Source: Amblyomma americanum
Taxonomy: Eukaryota > Arthropoda > Arachnida > Ixodida > Ixodidae
DNA: 64,000 nucleotides
Reading direction: 5' to 3'
NCBI RefSeq assembly: GCF_052857255.1
Contig: NW_027526727.1
Span: 1 to 64,000 of the forward strand
In this document: positions 1 to 11,920 of the stretch, one piece after another
Layout of the letters: each line of letters starts with the position of its first letter
Position numbering within the stretch: the first letter of the stretch is position 1
Program-made: the position numbers and the translations under genes
The notes under the pieces: model-generated
Databases searched by the model: none
What the model saw: only the letters and a program-made list of their open reading frames with translations
Told to the model about the DNA's origin: nothing

Positions 1-90
1 CACATCGGTTTTACAAGTGTTCCTCTGATACGCGACAACTCTTTTTTCTCTTATAGCTGCGCGAAAAGCATGTATTCGTGCTTAGTCCAA

Positions 91-122
91 CGAAACAAGC
101 TGTTTTAGACCGAAACGAGGTA
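91..122 (+). repeat. Internal 20-bp-spaced direct repeat in monomer
   Basis: CGAAACAAGCTG (91-102) and CGAAACGAGGTA (111-122; usually CGAAACGAGCTA) lie 20 bp apart, with 10 of 12 positions matching in the consensus. It suggests that the right third of the ancestral monomer arose by a 20-bp duplication. Each copy has an AGCT (AluI) site in the usual form. Confidence 0.7.
93..105 (+). other. Hairpin element H3, present in nearly all monomers
   Basis: AAACA (93-97), loop AGC, TGTTT (101-105), monomer positions 92-104. This is the most constant part of the repeat. The stem is disrupted only in the ACAAGCTCCTTTAG marker monomers and altered in the GTTTCAGACC variant. Confidence 0.7.
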
Positions 123-146
123 AATCTGAACACATCGGTTTTACAA

Positions 147-161
147 GTGTCCCTGTGACAC
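147..161 (+). other. Hairpin element H1, GTGTC/GACAC form
   Basis: GTGTC (147-151) and GACAC (157-161) are perfect reverse complements around a 5-base spacer, at monomer positions 17-31. This form recurs in every CCCTGTGACAC monomer. It lies in the hypervariable segment, so its persistence as a dyad is notable. Extrusion or a role in RNA is not shown. Confidence 0.75.
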
Positions 162-534
162 GCCTTTAAAGCTTTTTCTCTTATCACTGCGCGAAAAGCA
201 TGTATTTCTGCTTAATACAGCGAAACAAGCTGTTTTAGACCGAAACGAGCTAAATCACAACACATCGGTTTTACAATTGTTCCTCTGATACGCGTCTAAA
301 CTTTTTCTCTTATAACTGCGCGAAAAGCATGTATTCGTGCTTAATACAGCGAAACAAGCTGTTTTAGACCGAAACGAGCTAAATCACAACACATCGGTTT
401 TACAAGTGTCTCTCTAATACGCGTCAAAACTTTTTCTCTTATAACTGCGCGAAAAGCATGTATTCTTGCTTAATACAACGAAACAAGCTGTTTTAGACCG
501 AAACGAGCTAAATCTGAACACATCGGTTTTACAC

Positions 535-549
535 GTATCCACGTGATAC
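535..549 (+). other. Hairpin element H1, GTATC/GATAC form
   Basis: Same monomer positions as the GTGTC/GACAC form, with a G-C pair replaced by A-T in the middle of the stem. Spacer CACGT. Together with the following G it creates the palindrome CACGTG. This form recurs in the GTATCCACGTGATAC monomers, for example near 1 per unit in HOR-C. Confidence 0.75.
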
Positions 550-1745
550 TCGTCAAAACTTTTTCTCTTATAACTGCGCGAAAAGCATGTATTCTTGCTT
601 AATACAGCGAAACAAGCTGTTTTAGACCGAAATGAGCTAAATCACAACACATCGGTTTTACAAGTGTTCCTCTGATACGCGTCAAAACTTTTTCTTTTAT
701 AACTGCGCGAAAAGCATGTATTCTTGCTTAATACAGCGAATCAAGCTGTTTTAGACCGAAACAAGCTAAATCACAACACATCGGTATTGCAAGTGTTCCA
801 CGTGATACTCGTCAAAACTTTTTCTCTTATAACTGCGCGAAAAGCATGTATTCTTGCTTAGTCCAACGAAACAAGCTGTTTTAGACCGAAACGAGGTAAA
901 TCTGAACACATCGGTTTTACAAGTGTCCTTGTGACAAGCCTTTAAAACTTTTTCTCTTATAAATGCGCGAAAAGCATGTATTCCTGCTTAATACAGCGAA
1001 ACAAGCTGTTTTAGACAGAAACGAGCTAAATCACAACACATCGGTTTTACAATTGTTCCTCTGATACGCGTCTAAACTTTTTCTCTTATAACTGCGCGAA
1101 AAGCATGTATTCGTGCTTAATACAGCGAAACAAGCTGTTTTAGACCGAAACGAGCTAAATCACAACACATCGGTTTTACAAGTGTTCCTCTGATACGCGT
1201 CAAATTTTTTTCTCTTATAACTGCGCGAAAAGCATGTATTCTTGCTTAATACAGCGAAACAAGCTGTTTTAGACCGAAACGAGCTAAATCACAACACATC
1301 GGTTTTACAAGTGTTCCTCTGATACGCGACAACTGTTTTTTCTCTTATAGCTGCGCGAAAAGCATGTATTCGTGCTTAGTCCAACGAAACAAGCTGTTTT
1401 AGACCGAAACGAGGTAAATCTGAACACATCGGTTTTACAAGTGTCCCTGTGACACGCCTTTAAAGCTTTTTCTCTTAGCACTGCGCGAAAAGCATGTATT
1501 TCTGCTTAATACAGCGAAACAAGCTGTTTTAGACCGAAACGAGCTAAATCACAACACATCGGTTTTACAATTGTTCCTCTGATACGCGTCTAAACTTTCT
1601 TCTATAACTGCGCGTAAGGCATGTATTCTTGCTTAATACAACGAAACAAGCTGTTTTAGACCGAAACGAGCTAAATCTGAACACATCGGTTTTACAAGTG
1701 TTCCTCTGATACGCGTCTAAACTTTTTCTCTTATAACTGCGCAAA

Positions 1746-1763
1746 AAGCACGTATTCGTGCTT
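1746..1763 (+). other. Hairpin element H2, perfect 7-bp stem
   Basis: AAGCACG (1746-1752), loop TATT, CGTGCTT (1757-1763). Most monomers have AAGCATG opposite CGTGCTT (one T-G wobble) or opposite CTTGCTT (one T-T mismatch). Perfect forms also occur near 12797, 46860, 51190 and 57968. Confidence 0.75.
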
Positions 1764-2123
1764 AATACAACGAAACAAGCTGTTTTAGACCGAAAGAGCT
1801 AAATCTGAACACATCGGTTTTACAAGTGTCCCTCTGACACGCGTCAAAACTTTTTCTCTTATAACTGCGCGAAAAGCATGTATTCTTGCTTAATACAGCG
1901 AAACAAGCTGTTTTATGCCGAAATGAGCTAAATCACAACACATCGGTTTTACAAGTGTTCCTCTGATACGCGTCAAAACTTTTTTCTCTTATAACTGCGC
2001 GAAAAGCATGTATTCTTGCTTAGTCTAACGAAACAAGCTGTTTTAGACCGAAACGAGCTAAATCACAACACATCGGTTTTACAAGTGTCTCTCTAATACG
2101 CGTCAAAACTTTTTCTCTTATAA

Positions 2124-2190
2124 CTGCGCGAAAAGCATGTATTCCTGCTTAATACAGCGAAACAAGTTGTTAAATTTTTTTCTCTTATAA
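2124..2190 (+). repeat. 67-bp truncated monomer
   Basis: Distance between consecutive CTGCGCG landmarks is 67 instead of about 129. AAACAAGTTGTT is joined directly to AAATTTTTTTC, so the region from TTAGACCG to the GCGTC before the T-tract (about 62 bp) is gone. The short AAA and TTT runs at both sides could have supported slippage or microhomology. It marks HOR-A units. Confidence 0.93.
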
Positions 2191-3199
2191 CTGCGCGAAA
2201 AGCATGTATTCTTGCTTAATACAGCGAAACAAGCTGTTTTAGACCGAAACGAGCTAAATCACAACACATCGGTTTTACAAGTGTTCCTCTGATACGCGTC
2301 AACTCTTTTTTCTCTTATAGCTGCGCGAAAAGCATGTATTCGTGCTTAGTCCAACGAAACAAGCTGTTTTAGACCGAAACGAGGTAAATCTGAACACATC
2401 GGTTTTACAAGTGTCTCTCTAATACGCGTCAAAACTTTTTCTCTTATAACTGCGCGAAAAGCATGTATTCTTGCTTAATACAGCGAAACAAGCTGTTTTA
2501 GACCGAAACGAGCTAAATCACAACACATCGGTTTTACAAGTGTTCCTCTGATACGCGTCAACTCTTTTTTCTCCTATAACTGCGCGAAAAGCATGTATTT
2601 CTGCTTAATACAGCGAAACAAGCTGTTTTAGACCGAAACGAGCTAAATCACAACACATCGGTTTTACAAGTGTCCCTGTGACACGCGTCAATACTTTTTC
2701 TCTTATAACTGCGCGAAAAGCATGTATTCTTGCTTAATACAGCGAAACAAGCTGTTTTAGACCGAAACGAGCTAAATCACAACACATCGGTTTTACAAGT
2801 GTTCCTCTGATACGCGTCTAAACTTTTTCTCTTATAACTGCGCGAAAAGCATGTATTCGTGCTAAATACAACGAAACAAGCTGTTTTAGACCGAAACGAG
2901 CTAAATCTGAACACATCGGTTTTACAAGTGTCCCTGTGACACGCGTCAATACTTTTTCTCTTATAACTGCGCGAAAAGCATGTATTCTTGCTTAATACAG
3001 CGAAACAAGCTGTTTTAGACCGACACGAGCTAAATCACAACACATCGGTTTTACAAGTGTTCCTCTGATACGCGTCAAATCTTTTTCTCTTATAACTGCG
3101 CGAAAAGCATGTATTCGTGCTTAATACAACGAAACAAGCTGTTTTAGACCGAAAAGAGCTAGATCTGAACACATCAGTTTTCCAAGTGCCCATGTGATA

Positions 3200-3232
3200 C
3201 GCGTCAAAACTTTTTCTGCGCGAAAAGCATGT
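3200..3232 (+). repeat. Monomer with 9-bp internal deletion
   Basis: The T-tract reads CTTTTTCTGCGCG where other monomers have CTTTTTCTCTTATAACTGCG. Nine bases between two CT dinucleotides are missing. Five sister sites lie at about 5731, 52651, 55171, 59431 and 61361, all in HOR-A and all next to a GTGCCC- or GTGCC-type variant segment, so they descend from a single event. Confidence 0.9.
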
Positions 3233-4329
3233 ATTCTTGCTTAATACAACGAAACAAGCTGTTTTAGTCCGAAAAGAGTTAAATCTGAACACATCGGTTT
3301 TACAAGTGTTCCTCTGATACGCGTCAAAACTTTTTGTCTTATAACTGCGCGAAAAGCATGTATTCTTGCTTAATACAACGAAACAAGCTGTTTTAGGCCG
3401 AAACGAGCCAAATCACAACACATCGGTATTACAAGTGTTCCACGTGATACTCGTCAAAACTTTTTCTCTTATAACTGCGCGAAAAGCATGTATTCGTGCT
3501 TAATACAACGAAACAAGCTGTTTTAGACCGAAATGAGCTAAATCACAACACATCGGTTTTACAAGTGTTCCTCTGATACGCGTCAAAACTTTTTCTCTTA
3601 TAACTGCGCGAAAAGCATGTATTCTTGCTTAATACAGCGAAACAAGCTGTTTTAGACCGAAACGAGCTAAATCACAACACATCGGTATTACAAGTGTTCC
3701 ACGTGATACTCGTCAAAACGTTTTCTCTTATAACTGCGCGAAAAGCATGTATTCGTGCTTAATACAACGAAACAAGCTGTTTTAGACCGAAACGAGCTAA
3801 ATCTGAACACATCGGTTTTACAAGTGTCCCTGTGACACGCGTCAAAACTTTTTCTCTTATAACTGCGCGAAAAGCATGTATCCTTGCTTAATACAGCGAA
3901 ACAAGCTGTTTTAGACCGACACGAGCTAAATCACAACACATCGGTTTTACAAGTGTTCCTCTGATACGCGTCAAAACTTTTTCTCTTATAACTGCGCGAA
4001 AAGCATGTATTCGTGCTTAATACAACGAAACAAGCTGTTTTAGACCGAAACGAGCTAGATCTGAACACATCGGTTTTCCAAGTGTCCATGTGATACGCGT
4101 CAAAACTTTTTCTCTTATAACTGCGCGAAAAGCATGTATTCTTGCTTAATACAACGAAACAAGCTGTTTTAGTCCGAAAAGAGTTAAATCTGAACACATC
4201 GGTTTTACAAGTGTTCCTCTGATACGCGTCAGAACTTTTTCTCTTATAACTGCGCGAAAAGCATGTATTCTTGCTTAATACAACGAAACAAGCTGTTTTA
4301 GACCGAAACGAGCCAAATCACAACACATC

Positions 4330-6410
4330 GGTATTACAAGGTGTTCCACGTGATACTCGCCAAAACTTTTTCTCTTATAAACTGCGCGAAAAGCATGTAT
4401 TCGTGCTTAATACAACGAAACAAGCTGTTTTAGACCGAAATGAGCTAAATCACAACACATCGGTTTTACAAGTGTTCCTCTGATACGCGTCAAAAACTTT
4501 TTTCTCTTATAACTGCGCGAAAAGCATGTATTCTTGCTTAGTCTAACGAAACAAGCTGTTTTAGACCGAAACGAGCTAAATCACAACACACATCGGTTTT
4601 ACAAGTGTCTCTCTAATACGCGTCAAAACTTTTTCTCTTATAACTGCGCGAAAAGCATGTAATTCCTGCTTAATACAGCGAAACAAGTTGTTAAATTTTT
4701 TTCTCATAACTGCGCGAAAAGCATGTATTCTTGCTTAATACAGCGAAACAAGCTGTTTTAGACCGAAACGAGCTTAATCACAACACATCGGTTTTACAAG
4801 TGTTCCTCTGATACGCGTCAACTCTTTTTTTCTCTTATAGCTGCGCGAAAAGCATGTATTCGTGCTTAGTCCAACGAAACAAGCTGTTTTAGACCGAAAC
4901 GAGGTAAATCTGAACACATCGGTTTTACAAGTGTCTCTCTAATACGCGTCAAAACTTTTTCTCTTATAACTGCGCGAAAAGCATGTATTCTTGCTTAATA
5001 CAGCGAAACAAGCTGTTTTAGACCGAAACGAGCTAAATCACAACACATCGGTTTTACAAGTGTTCCTCTGATACGCGTCAACTCTTTTTTCTCCTATAAC
5101 TGCGCGAAAAGCATGTATTTCTGCTTAATACAGCGAAACAAGCTGTTTTAGACCGAAACGAGCTAAATCACAACACATCGGTTTTACAAGTGTCCCCTGT
5201 GACACGCGTCAATACTTTTTCTCTTATAACTGCGCGAAAAGCATGTATTCTTGCTTAATACAGCGAAACAAGCTGTTTTAGACCGAAACGAGCTAAATCA
5301 CAACACATCGGTTTTACAAGTGTTCCTCTGATACGCGTCTAAACTTTTTCTCTTATAACTGCGCGAAAAGCATGTATTCGTGCTAAATACAACGAAACAA
5401 GCTGTTTTAGACCGAAACGAGCTAAATCTGAACACATCGGTTTTACAAGTGTCCCTGTGACACGCGTCAATACTTTTTCTCTTATAACTGCGCGAAAAGC
5501 ATGTATTCTTGCTTAATACAGCGAAACAAGCTGTTTTAGACCGACACGAGCTAAATCACAACACATCGGTTTTACAAGTGTTCCTCTGATACGCGTCAAA
5601 TCTTTTTCTCTTATAACTGCGCGAAAAGCATGTATTCGTGCTTAATACAACGAAACAAGCTGTTTTAGACCGAAAAGAGCTAGATCTGAACACATCGGTT
5701 TTCCAAGTGCCCATGTGATACGCGTCAAAACTTTTTCTGCGCGAAAAGCATGTATTCTTGCTTAATACAACGAAACAAGCTGTTTTAGTCCGAAAAGAGT
5801 TAAATCTGAACACATCGGTTTTACAAGTGTTCCTCTGATACGCGTCAAAACTTTTTGTCTTATAACTGCGCGAAAAGCATGTATTCTTGCTTAATACAAC
5901 GCAACAAGCTGTTTTAGGCCGAAACGAGCCAAATCACAACACATCGGTATTACAAGTGTTCCACGTGATACTCGTCAAAACTTTTTCTCTTATAACTGCG
6001 CGAAAAAGCATGTATTCGTGCTTAATACAAACGAAACAAGCTGTTTTAGACCGAAATGAGCTAAATCACAACACATCGGTTTTACAAGTGTTCCTCTGAT
6101 ACGCGTCAAAACTTTTTCTCTTATAACTGCGCGAAAAGCATGTATTCTTGCTTAATACAGCGAAACAAGCTGTTTTAGACCGAAACGAGCTAAATCACAA
6201 CACATCGGTATTACAAGTGTTCCACGTGATACTCGTCAAAACGTTTTCTCTTATAACTGCGCGAAAAGCATGTATTCGTGCTTAATACAACGAAACAAGC
6301 TGTTTTAGACCGAAACGAGCTAAATCTGAACACATCGGTTTTACAAGTGTCCCTGTGACACGCGTCAAAACTTTTTCTCTTATAACTGCGCGAAAAAGCA
6401 TGTATCCTTG
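4330..6410 (+). other. Stretch with clustered single-base indels (probable consensus errors)
   Basis: Homopolymer or dinucleotide indels absent from other copies are concentrated here: CAAGGTGTTCC (4338), TATAAACTGC (4377), CAAAAACTTTTTT (4491), ACACACATCGG (4587), TGTAATTCC (4660), GTCCCCTGTG (5192), GCGAAAAAGC (6001 and 6391), CAAACGAAAC (6028), and TTTTAAGACC (6692, just outside). Confidence 0.65.
4644..4709 (+). repeat. Truncated monomer, 66 bp
   Basis: Same deletion as at 2124, 2,521 bp downstream. It also has an extra A in TGTAATTCC and a lost pair of bases in TTCTCATAAC, in a stretch rich in probable consensus errors. Confidence 0.9.
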
Positions 6411-7685
6411 CTTAATACAACGAAACAAGCTGTTTTAGACCGAAACGAGCCAAATCACAACACATCGGTATTACAAGTGTTCCACTTGATACTCGCCAAA
6501 ACGTTTTCTCTTATAACTGCGCGAAAAGCATGTATTCGTGCTTAATACAACGAAACAAGCTGTTTTAGACCGAAATGAGCTAAATCACAACACATTGGTT
6601 TTACAAGTGTTCCTCTGATACGCGTCAAAACTTTTTCTCTTATAACTGCGCGAAAAGCATGTATTCTTGCTTAATACAGCGAAACAAGCTGTTTTAAGAC
6701 CGAAACGAGCTAAATCACAACACATCGGTATTACAAGTGTTCCACGTGATACTCGTCAAAACTTTTTCTCTTATAACTGCGCGAAAAGCATGTATTCTTG
6801 CTTAATACAACGAAACAAGCTGTTTTAGACCGAAACGAGCTAAATCACAACACATCGGTTTTACAAGTATCCACGTGAGTGATACTCGTCAAAACTTTCT
6901 CTCTTATAACTGCGCGAAAAGCATGTATTCTTGCTTAATACAACGAAACAAGCTGTTTTAGACCCAAACGAGCTAAATCACAACACAAAGGTTTTACAAG
7001 TGATCCTCTAATACGCGTCAAAACTTTTTCTCTTATAACTGCGCGAAAAGCATGTATTCTTGCTTAATACTACGAAACAAGCTGTTTTAGACCGAAACGA
7101 GCTAAATCACAACACATCGGTTTTACAAGTGTTCCTCTGATACGCGTCAAAACTTTTTCTCTTATAACTGCGCGAAAAGCATGTATTCTTGCTTAATACA
7201 GCGAAACAAGCTGTTTTAGACCGAAACGAGCTAAATCACAACACATCGGTATTACAAGTGTTCCACGTGATACTCGTCAAAACGTTTTCTCTTATAACTG
7301 CGCGAAAAGCATGTATTCGTGCTTAATACAACGAAACAAGTTGTTTTGAGACCGAAACGAGCTAAATCTGAACACTTCGGTTTTACAAGTATCCACGTGA
7401 TACTCGTCAAAACTTTTTCTCTTATAACTGCGCGAAAAGCATGTATTCTTGCTTAATACAACGAAACAAGCTGTTTTAGACCGAAACGAGCTAAATCACA
7501 ACACATCGGTTTTACAAGTATCCACGTGATACTCGTCAAAACTTTCTCTCTTATAACTGCGCGAAAAGCATGTATTCTTGCTTAATACAACGAAACAAGC
7601 TGTTTTAGACCGAAACGAGCTAAATCTGAACACATCGGTTTTACAAGTGTCTCTCTAATACGCGTCAAAACTTTTTCTCTTATAA

Positions 7686-7752
7686 CTGCGCGAAAAGCAT
7701 GTATTCCTGCTTAATACAGCGAAACAAGTTGTTAAATTTTTTTCTCTTATAA
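7686..7752 (+). repeat. Truncated monomer, 67 bp
   Basis: Third copy in block 1, its junction 3,041 bp after the previous one. Its twin in HOR-A copy 2 starts at 57116. Confidence 0.92.
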
Positions 7753-8639
7753 CTGCGCGAAAAGCATGTATTCTTGCTTAATACAGCGAAACAAGCTGTT
7801 TTAGACCGAAACGAGCTAAATCACAACACATCGGTTTTACAAGTGTTCCTCTGATACGCGTCAACTCTTTTTTCTCTTATAGCTGCGCGAAAAGCATGTA
7901 TTCGTGCTTAGTCCAACGAAACAAGCTGTTTTAGACCGAAACGAGGTAAATCTGAACACATCGGTTTTACAAGTGTCTCTCTAATACGCGTCAAAACTTT
8001 TTCTCTTATAACTGCGCGAAAAGCATGTATTCTTGCTTAATACAGCGAAACAAGCTGTTTTAGACCGAAACGAGCTAAATCACAACACATCGGTTTTACA
8101 AGTGTTCCTCTGATACGCGTCAACTCTTTTTTCTCCTATAACTGCGCGAAAAGCATGTATTTCTGCTTAATACAGCGAAACAAGCTGTTTTAGACCGAAA
8201 CGAGCTAAATCACAACACATCGGTTTTACAAGTGTCCCTGTGACACGCGTCAATACTTTTTCTCTTATAACTGCGCGAAAAGCATGTATTCTTGCTTAAT
8301 ACAGCGAAACAAGCTGTTTTAGACCGAAATGAGCTAAATCACAACACATCGGCTTTACAAGTGTTCCTCTGATACGCGTCAAAACTTTTTCTCTTATAAC
8401 TGCGCGAAAAGCATGTGTTCGTGCTTAATACAACGAAACAAGCTGTTTTAGACCGAAACGAGCTAAATCACAACACATCAGTTTTACAAGTGTTCCTCTG
8501 ATACGCGTCAACTCTTTTTTCTCTCATAACTGCGCGAAAGCATGTATTCGTGCTTAGTCCAACGAAACAAGCTGTTTTAGACCAAAACGAGCTAGATCTG
8601 AACACATCGGTTTTCCAAGTGTCCATGTGATACGCGTCA

Positions 8640-9850
8640 AAACTTTTTCTCTTATAACTGCGCGAAAAGCATGTGTTCGTGCTTAATACAACGAAACAAG
8701 CTGTTTTAGACCGAAACGAGCTAAATCACAACACATCAGTTTTACAAGTGTTCCTCTGATACGCGTCAACTCTTTTTTCTCTCATAACTGCGCGAAAGCA
8801 TGTATTCGTGCTTAGTCCAACGAAACAAGCTGTTTTAGACCGAAACGAGGTAAATCTGAACACATCGATTTTACAAGTGTCCCTGTGACACGCCTTTAAA
8901 ACTTTTTCTCTTATCACTGCGCGAAAAGCATGTATTTCTGCTTAATACAGCGAAACAAGCTGTTTTAGACCGAAAAGAGCTAAATCACAACACATCGGTT
9001 TTACAAGTGTTCCTCTGATACGCGTCAACTCTTTTTTCTCTTATAGCTGCGCGAAAAGCATGTATTCGTGCTTAGTCCAACGAAACAAGCTGTTTTAGAC
9101 CGAAACGAGGTAAATCTGAACACATCGGTTTTACAAGCGTCTCTCTAATACGCGTCTAAACTTTTTCTCTTATAACTGCGCGAAAAGCATGTATTCGTGC
9201 TTAATACAACGAAACAAGCTGTTTTAGACCGAAACGAGCTGAATCTGAACACAGCGGTTTTACAAGTGTCCCTGTGACACGCGTCAAAACTTTTTCTCTT
9301 ATAACTGCGCGAAAAGCATGTATTCTTGCTTAATACAGCGAAACAAGCTGTTTTAGACCGAAACGAGCTAAATCACAACACATCGGTTTTACAAGTGTCC
9401 CTGTGACACGCGTCAAAACTTTATCTCTTATAACTGCGCGAAAAGCATGTATTCTTGCTTAATACAGCGAAACAAGCTGTTTTAGACCGAAAAGAGCTAA
9501 ATCACAACACATCGGTTTTACAAGTGTTCCTCTGATACGCGTCAAAACTTTTTCTCTTATAACTGCGCGAAAAGCATGTATTCGTGCTTAATACAACGAA
9601 ACAAGCTGTTTTAGTCCGAAAAGAGTTAAATCTGAACACATCGGTTTTACAAGTGTTCCTCTGATACGCGTCAAAACTTTTTCTCTTATAACTGCGCGAA
9701 AAGCACGTATTCTTGCTTAATACAACGAAACAAGCTGTTTTAGACCGAAACGAGCCAAATCACAACACATCGGTATTACAAGTGTTCCACCTGATACGCG
9801 TCTAAACTTTTTCTCTTATAACTGCGCGAAATGCATGTATTCGTGCCTAA
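8640..9850 (+). repeat. Left copy of 16/17-monomer duplication
   Basis: It pairs with about 10838-11920. Both copies share the three-A variant GCGCGAAAGCATG, ACACATCGATTTTAC, and the CAGCGG monomer. The left copy holds one extra monomer with the GCGTCAACTC and TTATAGCTG variants at about 9021-9060. Edges are approximate because the flanking monomers belong to the same family. Confidence 0.7.
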
Positions 9851-10837
9851 TACAACGAAACAAGCTGTTTTAGACCGAAACGAGCTAAATCTGAACACAT
9901 CGGTTTTACAAGTGTCCCTGTGACATGCGTCAAAACTTTTTCTCTTATAACTGCGCGAAATGCATGTATTCGTGCCTAATACAACGAAACAAGCTGTTTT
10001 AGACCGAAACGAGCTAAATCTGAACACACCAATTTTACAAGTGTCCCTGTGACACGCGTCAAAACTTTTTCTCTTATAACTGCGCGAAAAGCATGTATTC
10101 TTGCTTAATACAGCGAAACAAGCTGTTTTAGACCGAAATGAGCTAAATCACAACACATCGGTTTTACAAGTGTTCCTCTGATACGCGTCAAAACTTTTTT
10201 CTCTTATAACTGCGCGAAAAGCATGTATTCTTGCTTAGTCCAACGAAACAAGCTGTTTTAGACCGAAACGAGGTAAATCTGAACACATCGGATTTACAAG
10301 TGTCCTTGTGACATGCCTTTAAAACTTTTTCTCTTATAACTGCGCGAAAAGCATGTATTCCTGCTTAATACAGCGAAACAAGCTGTTTTAGACCAAAACG
10401 AGCTAAATCACAACACATCGGTTTTACAAGTGTTCCTCTGATACGCGTCAGAACTTTTTCTCTTATAACTGCGCGAAAATCATGTATTCGTGCTTACTAC
10501 AACGAAACAAGGTGTTTTAGACCGAAACGAGCTAAATCTGAACACATCGGTTTTACAAGTGTCCCTGTGACACGCGTCAAAACTTTTTCTCTTATAACTG
10601 CGCGAAAAGCATGTATTCTTGCTTAATACAGCGAAACAAGCTGTTTTAGACCGAAACGAGCTAAATCACAACACATCGGTTTTACAAGTGTTCCTCTGAT
10701 ACGCGTCAAAACTTTTTCTCTTATAACTGCGCGAAAAGCATGTATTCGTGCTTAATACAACGAAACAAGCTGTTTTAGACCAAAACGAGCTAAATCACAA
10801 CACATCGGTTTTACAAGTGTTCCTCTGATACGCGTCA

Positions 10838-11920
10838 AAACTTTTTCTCTTATAACTGCGCGAAAAGCATGTGTTCGTGCTTAATACAACGAAACAAGCT
10901 GTTTTAGATCGAAACGAGCTAAATCACAACACATCAGTTTTACAAGTGTTCCTCTGATACGCGTCAACTCTTTTTTCTCTTATAACTGCGCGAAAGCATG
11001 TATTCGTGCTTAGTCTAACGAAACAAGCTGTTTTAGACCGAAACGAGGTAAATCTGAACACATCGATTTTACAAGTGTCCCTGTGACACGCCTTTAAAAC
11101 TTTTTCTCTTATCACTGCGCGAAAAGCATGTATTTCTGCTTAATACAGCGAAACAAGCTGTTTTAGACCGAAAAGAGCTAAATCACAACACATCGGTTTT
11201 ACAAGTGTTCCTCTGATACGCGTCTAAACTTTTTCTCTTATAACTGCGCGAAAAGCATGTATTCGTGCTTAATACAACGAAACAAGCTGTTTTAGACCGA
11301 AACGAGCTGAATCTGAACACAGCGGTTTTACAAGTGTCCCTGTGACACGCGTCAAAACTTTTTCTCTTATAACTGCGCGAAAAGCATGTATTCTTGCTTA
11401 ATACAGCGAAACAAGCTGTTTTAGACCGAAACGAGCTAAATCACAACACATCGGTTTTACAAGTGTCCCTGTGACACGCGTCAAAACTTTATCTCTTATA
11501 ACTGCGCGAAAAGCATGTATTCTTGCTTAATACAGCGAAACAAGCTGTTTTAGACCGAAAAGAGCTAAATCACAACACATCGGTTTTACAAGTGTTCCTC
11601 TGATACGCGTCAAAACTTTTTCTCTTATAACTGCGCGAAAAGCATGTATTCGTGCTTAATACAACGAAACAAGCTGTTTTAGTCCGAAAAGAGTTAAATC
11701 TGAACACATCAGTTTTACAAGTGTTCCTCTGATACGCGTCAAAACTTTTTCTCTTATAACTGCGCGAAAAGCACGTATTCTTGCTTAATACAACGAAACA
11801 AGCTGTTTTAGACCGAAACGAGCCAAATCACAACACATCGGTATTACAAGTGTTCCACCTGATACTCGTCAAAACTTTTTCTCTTATAACTGCGCGAAAA
11901 GCATGTATTCGTGCTTAATA
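10838..11920 (+). repeat. Right copy of 16/17-monomer duplication
   Basis: Partner of about 8640-9850, offset 2,197 at its left part and 2,068 after the lost monomer. Few substitutions separate the copies (for example GATCGAAACG at 10907 and TTAGTCTAACG at 11010 here), so the duplication looks recent relative to general monomer divergence. Confidence 0.7.

Larger units (their letters stand above)
1..8415 (+). repeat. Block 1: HOR-A copy plus flank, twin of 49.4-57.8 kb
   Basis: This block aligns base for base with 49441-57845 at offset 49,440 at the left, changing by single-base indels to 49,430 at the right. Its first 2.5 kb also aligns with 45113 to about 47650 at a constant offset of 45,112. 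Rare variants are shared in order: the GTAAGGCATG monomer near 1613, the AAGCACG monomer at 1746, truncated monomers at 2124, 4644 and 7686, 9-bp-deletion monomers at 3216 and 5736, and the TTGTTTTGAGACC monomer at 7341. Similarity to the twin ends near 8415, where this copy reads GCATGTGTTCG. Confidence 0.9.

Noticed and set aside
86..102. True CENP-B box
   Set aside because: Only the YTTCGTTGGA half fits; the essential CGGG bases are replaced (AAGC), so a canonical CENP-B should not bind. Kept only as a low-interest finding.
6848..6895. GTGAGTGATACTCG insertion at about 6875 as a new monomer class
   Set aside because: A four-base GTGA-type duplication seen once, next to the indel-rich stretch and absent in the counterpart at 56305; more likely a single mutation or consensus error.
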